From contig CALBVA010000267.1 in NCBI GenBank assembly GCA_937969125.1, forward strand, positions 1-7,408: a stretch of 7,408 bases of DNA, in the 5' to 3' direction. This stretch comes from an uncultured Verrucomicrobiales bacterium. Its GTDB lineage: Bacteria; Verrucomicrobiota; Verrucomicrobiia; Verrucomicrobiales; Akkermansiaceae. Numbering within the stretch: the first letter of the stretch is position 1; every line of letters starts with the position of its first letter. Shown piece by piece: positions 6,497 through 7,408 of this stretch. Both the position numbers and the translations under genes were made by a program. The notes beneath the pieces were generated by a model. That model was not told the origin of the DNA. It saw only the letters and a program-made list of their open reading frames with translations, and did not search any database.

Positions 6497-7408
6497 AAGC
6501 CTACTGGTTCATCCTCGATTCTTTCGGCATCGGCGGCGCTCCGGATGCCGCCGCCTTCGGCGACGAAGGTAGCGATACTCTCGGCCACATCGCGCAATGG
6601 TTCCTCGATCACGAGCAACGCCCGCTCTCCCTCCCGAACCTCGCCCGTCTCGGTCTCGGCGAGAGCTACCGCCTCGTCCATGGTCGACTTCCCGCCGGGT
6701 GGGAGGATTGCCTCATCGAAGGTGGCTACGCAGCCGCTACCGAAATCTCCACCGGCAAGGACACCCCGAGTGGTCACTGGGAAATGGCTGGAGTGCCCGC
6801 CCGCTGGGATTGGGGATACTACCCCGTGCAGGAAGAATGCTTCCCGCCGGAGCTTCTCGCCCGCATTTATAAAGAGGCCAATCTGACCGGCTCCCTAGGC
6901 CAATGCCACGCCAGCGGCACCGAGATCATCGCAAGAGTCGGCGAGGAAAGTATCCAGACTGGTCTGCCCATTTTCTACACTTCTGCCGACTCCGTTTTTC
7001 AGATCGCTGCGCATGAAGATCACTTCGGACTCGAGCGACTTTATCAACTCTGCGAGGTCGTCCGCGAGCTCGTCATGGAGCCCCTCGTCGGCCGCGTCAT
7101 CGCACGCCCCTTCATCGGTGAGGCAGGCAATTTCACCCGCACTAAAAATCGCAAGGACTACGCCGTTCCCCCCCCGCATCCTACCGTAATTCAGAAGGTT
7201 TCCGAATCCGGCAAACGCGTCGCCGGGGTGGGGAAGTTGGGCGATATTTTTGCCCACACTGGCTTTACTGATGAACTGAAAGCCAGCGGTCACTCCGAGC
7301 TCTGGGAGTGCACGCGGGAAGCGGGCGGGATTGCCGATCTCATCATGACGAACTTCGTCGATTTCGATATGCTCTACGGCCACCGTCGGGACCCGAAAGG
7401 GTACGGAC
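6493..7408 (+). CDS. deoB: Phosphopentomutase, C-terminus beyond the window
   Basis: The first 305 residues of a roughly 400-residue cytoplasmic phosphopentomutase, which interconverts (deoxy)ribose-1-phosphate and the 5-phosphate in nucleoside salvage. It belongs to the alkaline-phosphatase superfamily and uses two metal ions. Seen here are the opening FILDSFGIGGAPDA with metal ligand D9, SDTLGHIA (27-34), and STGKDTPSGHWEMAG with the probable phospho-threonine nucleophile T91. Further along come CHASGTEII (138-146), FYTSADSVFQIA (161-172), ARPFIGEAGNF (204-214) and TNFVDFDMLYGHRRD (286-300). D292 and H297 have the same spacing as two metal ligands of the Bacillus cereus enzyme (Asp286, His291). 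The remaining ligands in the DHG region lie past the edge. The frame is open throughout, including a C8 run at 7168-7175. The ATG at 6493 overlaps the mtnP stop as ATGA, which implies translational coupling and explains the lack of a separate ribosome site. Confidence 0.95.
   Translation, partial: MKAYWFILDSFGIGGAPDAAAFGDEGSDTLGHIAQWFLDHEQRPLSLPNLARLGLGESYRLVHGRLPAGWEDCLIEGGYAAATEISTGKDTPSGHWEMAGVPARWDWGYYPVQEECFPPELLARIYKEANLTGSLGQCHASGTEIIARVGEESIQTGLPIFYTSADSVFQIAAHEDHFGLERLYQLCEVVRELVMEPLVGRVIARPFIGEAGNFTRTKNRKDYAVPPPHPTVIQKVSESGKRVAGVGKLGDIFAHTGFTDELKASGHSELWECTREAGGIADLIMTNFVDFDMLYGHRRDPKGYG

Noticed and set aside
6895..7383. A 162-codon minus-strand frame inside deoB
   Set aside because: It is antisense to strongly conserved phosphopentomutase sequence; a long antisense frame is expected in GC-rich codon use.

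Overview
The window carries five protein-coding genes, two of them cut by its edges. It looks like an ordinary chromosomal segment of a GC-moderate bacterium that lacks strong Shine-Dalgarno sites. A twin-arginine-exported xylose-isomerase-like TIM barrel, a secreted two-half M16 peptidase and a SufT-type protein together suggest the Planctomycetota/Verrucomicrobiota group, with Verrucomicrobiota the better guess. That placement is inference from gene content; there is no rRNA or other marker gene here to settle it.

Layout. Positions 1-111 (minus) hold the N-terminus of a SufT-like Fe-S maturation protein. A clear Rho-independent terminator at 191-224 (minus) then ends the 942-residue secreted M16 zinc metalloprotease at 244-3072 (minus). 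After a 127-bp divergent gap comes the Tat-signal TIM-barrel protein at 3200-4105 (plus). Positions 4106-4261 contain no intact gene, but the plus strand there reads like the broken C-terminal part of a gene. A GT4-type glycosyltransferase lies at 4262-5548 (minus). A 75-bp divergent gap separates it from a plus-strand pair: an S-methyl-5'-thioadenosine phosphorylase (5624-6496), overlapping by four bases (ATGA) with a phosphopentomutase (6493 to beyond 7408).

How the genes work together. The only clear operon is the last pair. The phosphorylase releases a nucleobase and a pentose-1-phosphate, and the phosphopentomutase converts (deoxy)ribose-1-phosphate to the 5-phosphate. The pairing is biochemically curious: the phosphorylase keeps MTAP-type residues, yet the methylthioribose-1-phosphate it should make has no 5'-hydroxyl for the mutase to use. 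The peptidase and TIM-barrel protein both carry export signals and share a divergent upstream region, but nothing else links them. I see no mobile element, CRISPR array, tRNA, rRNA, defence system or biosynthetic cluster, and no convincing undescribed multi-gene system. The most useful leads are the phosphorylase-mutase coupling and the decayed coding tract at 4107-4280.
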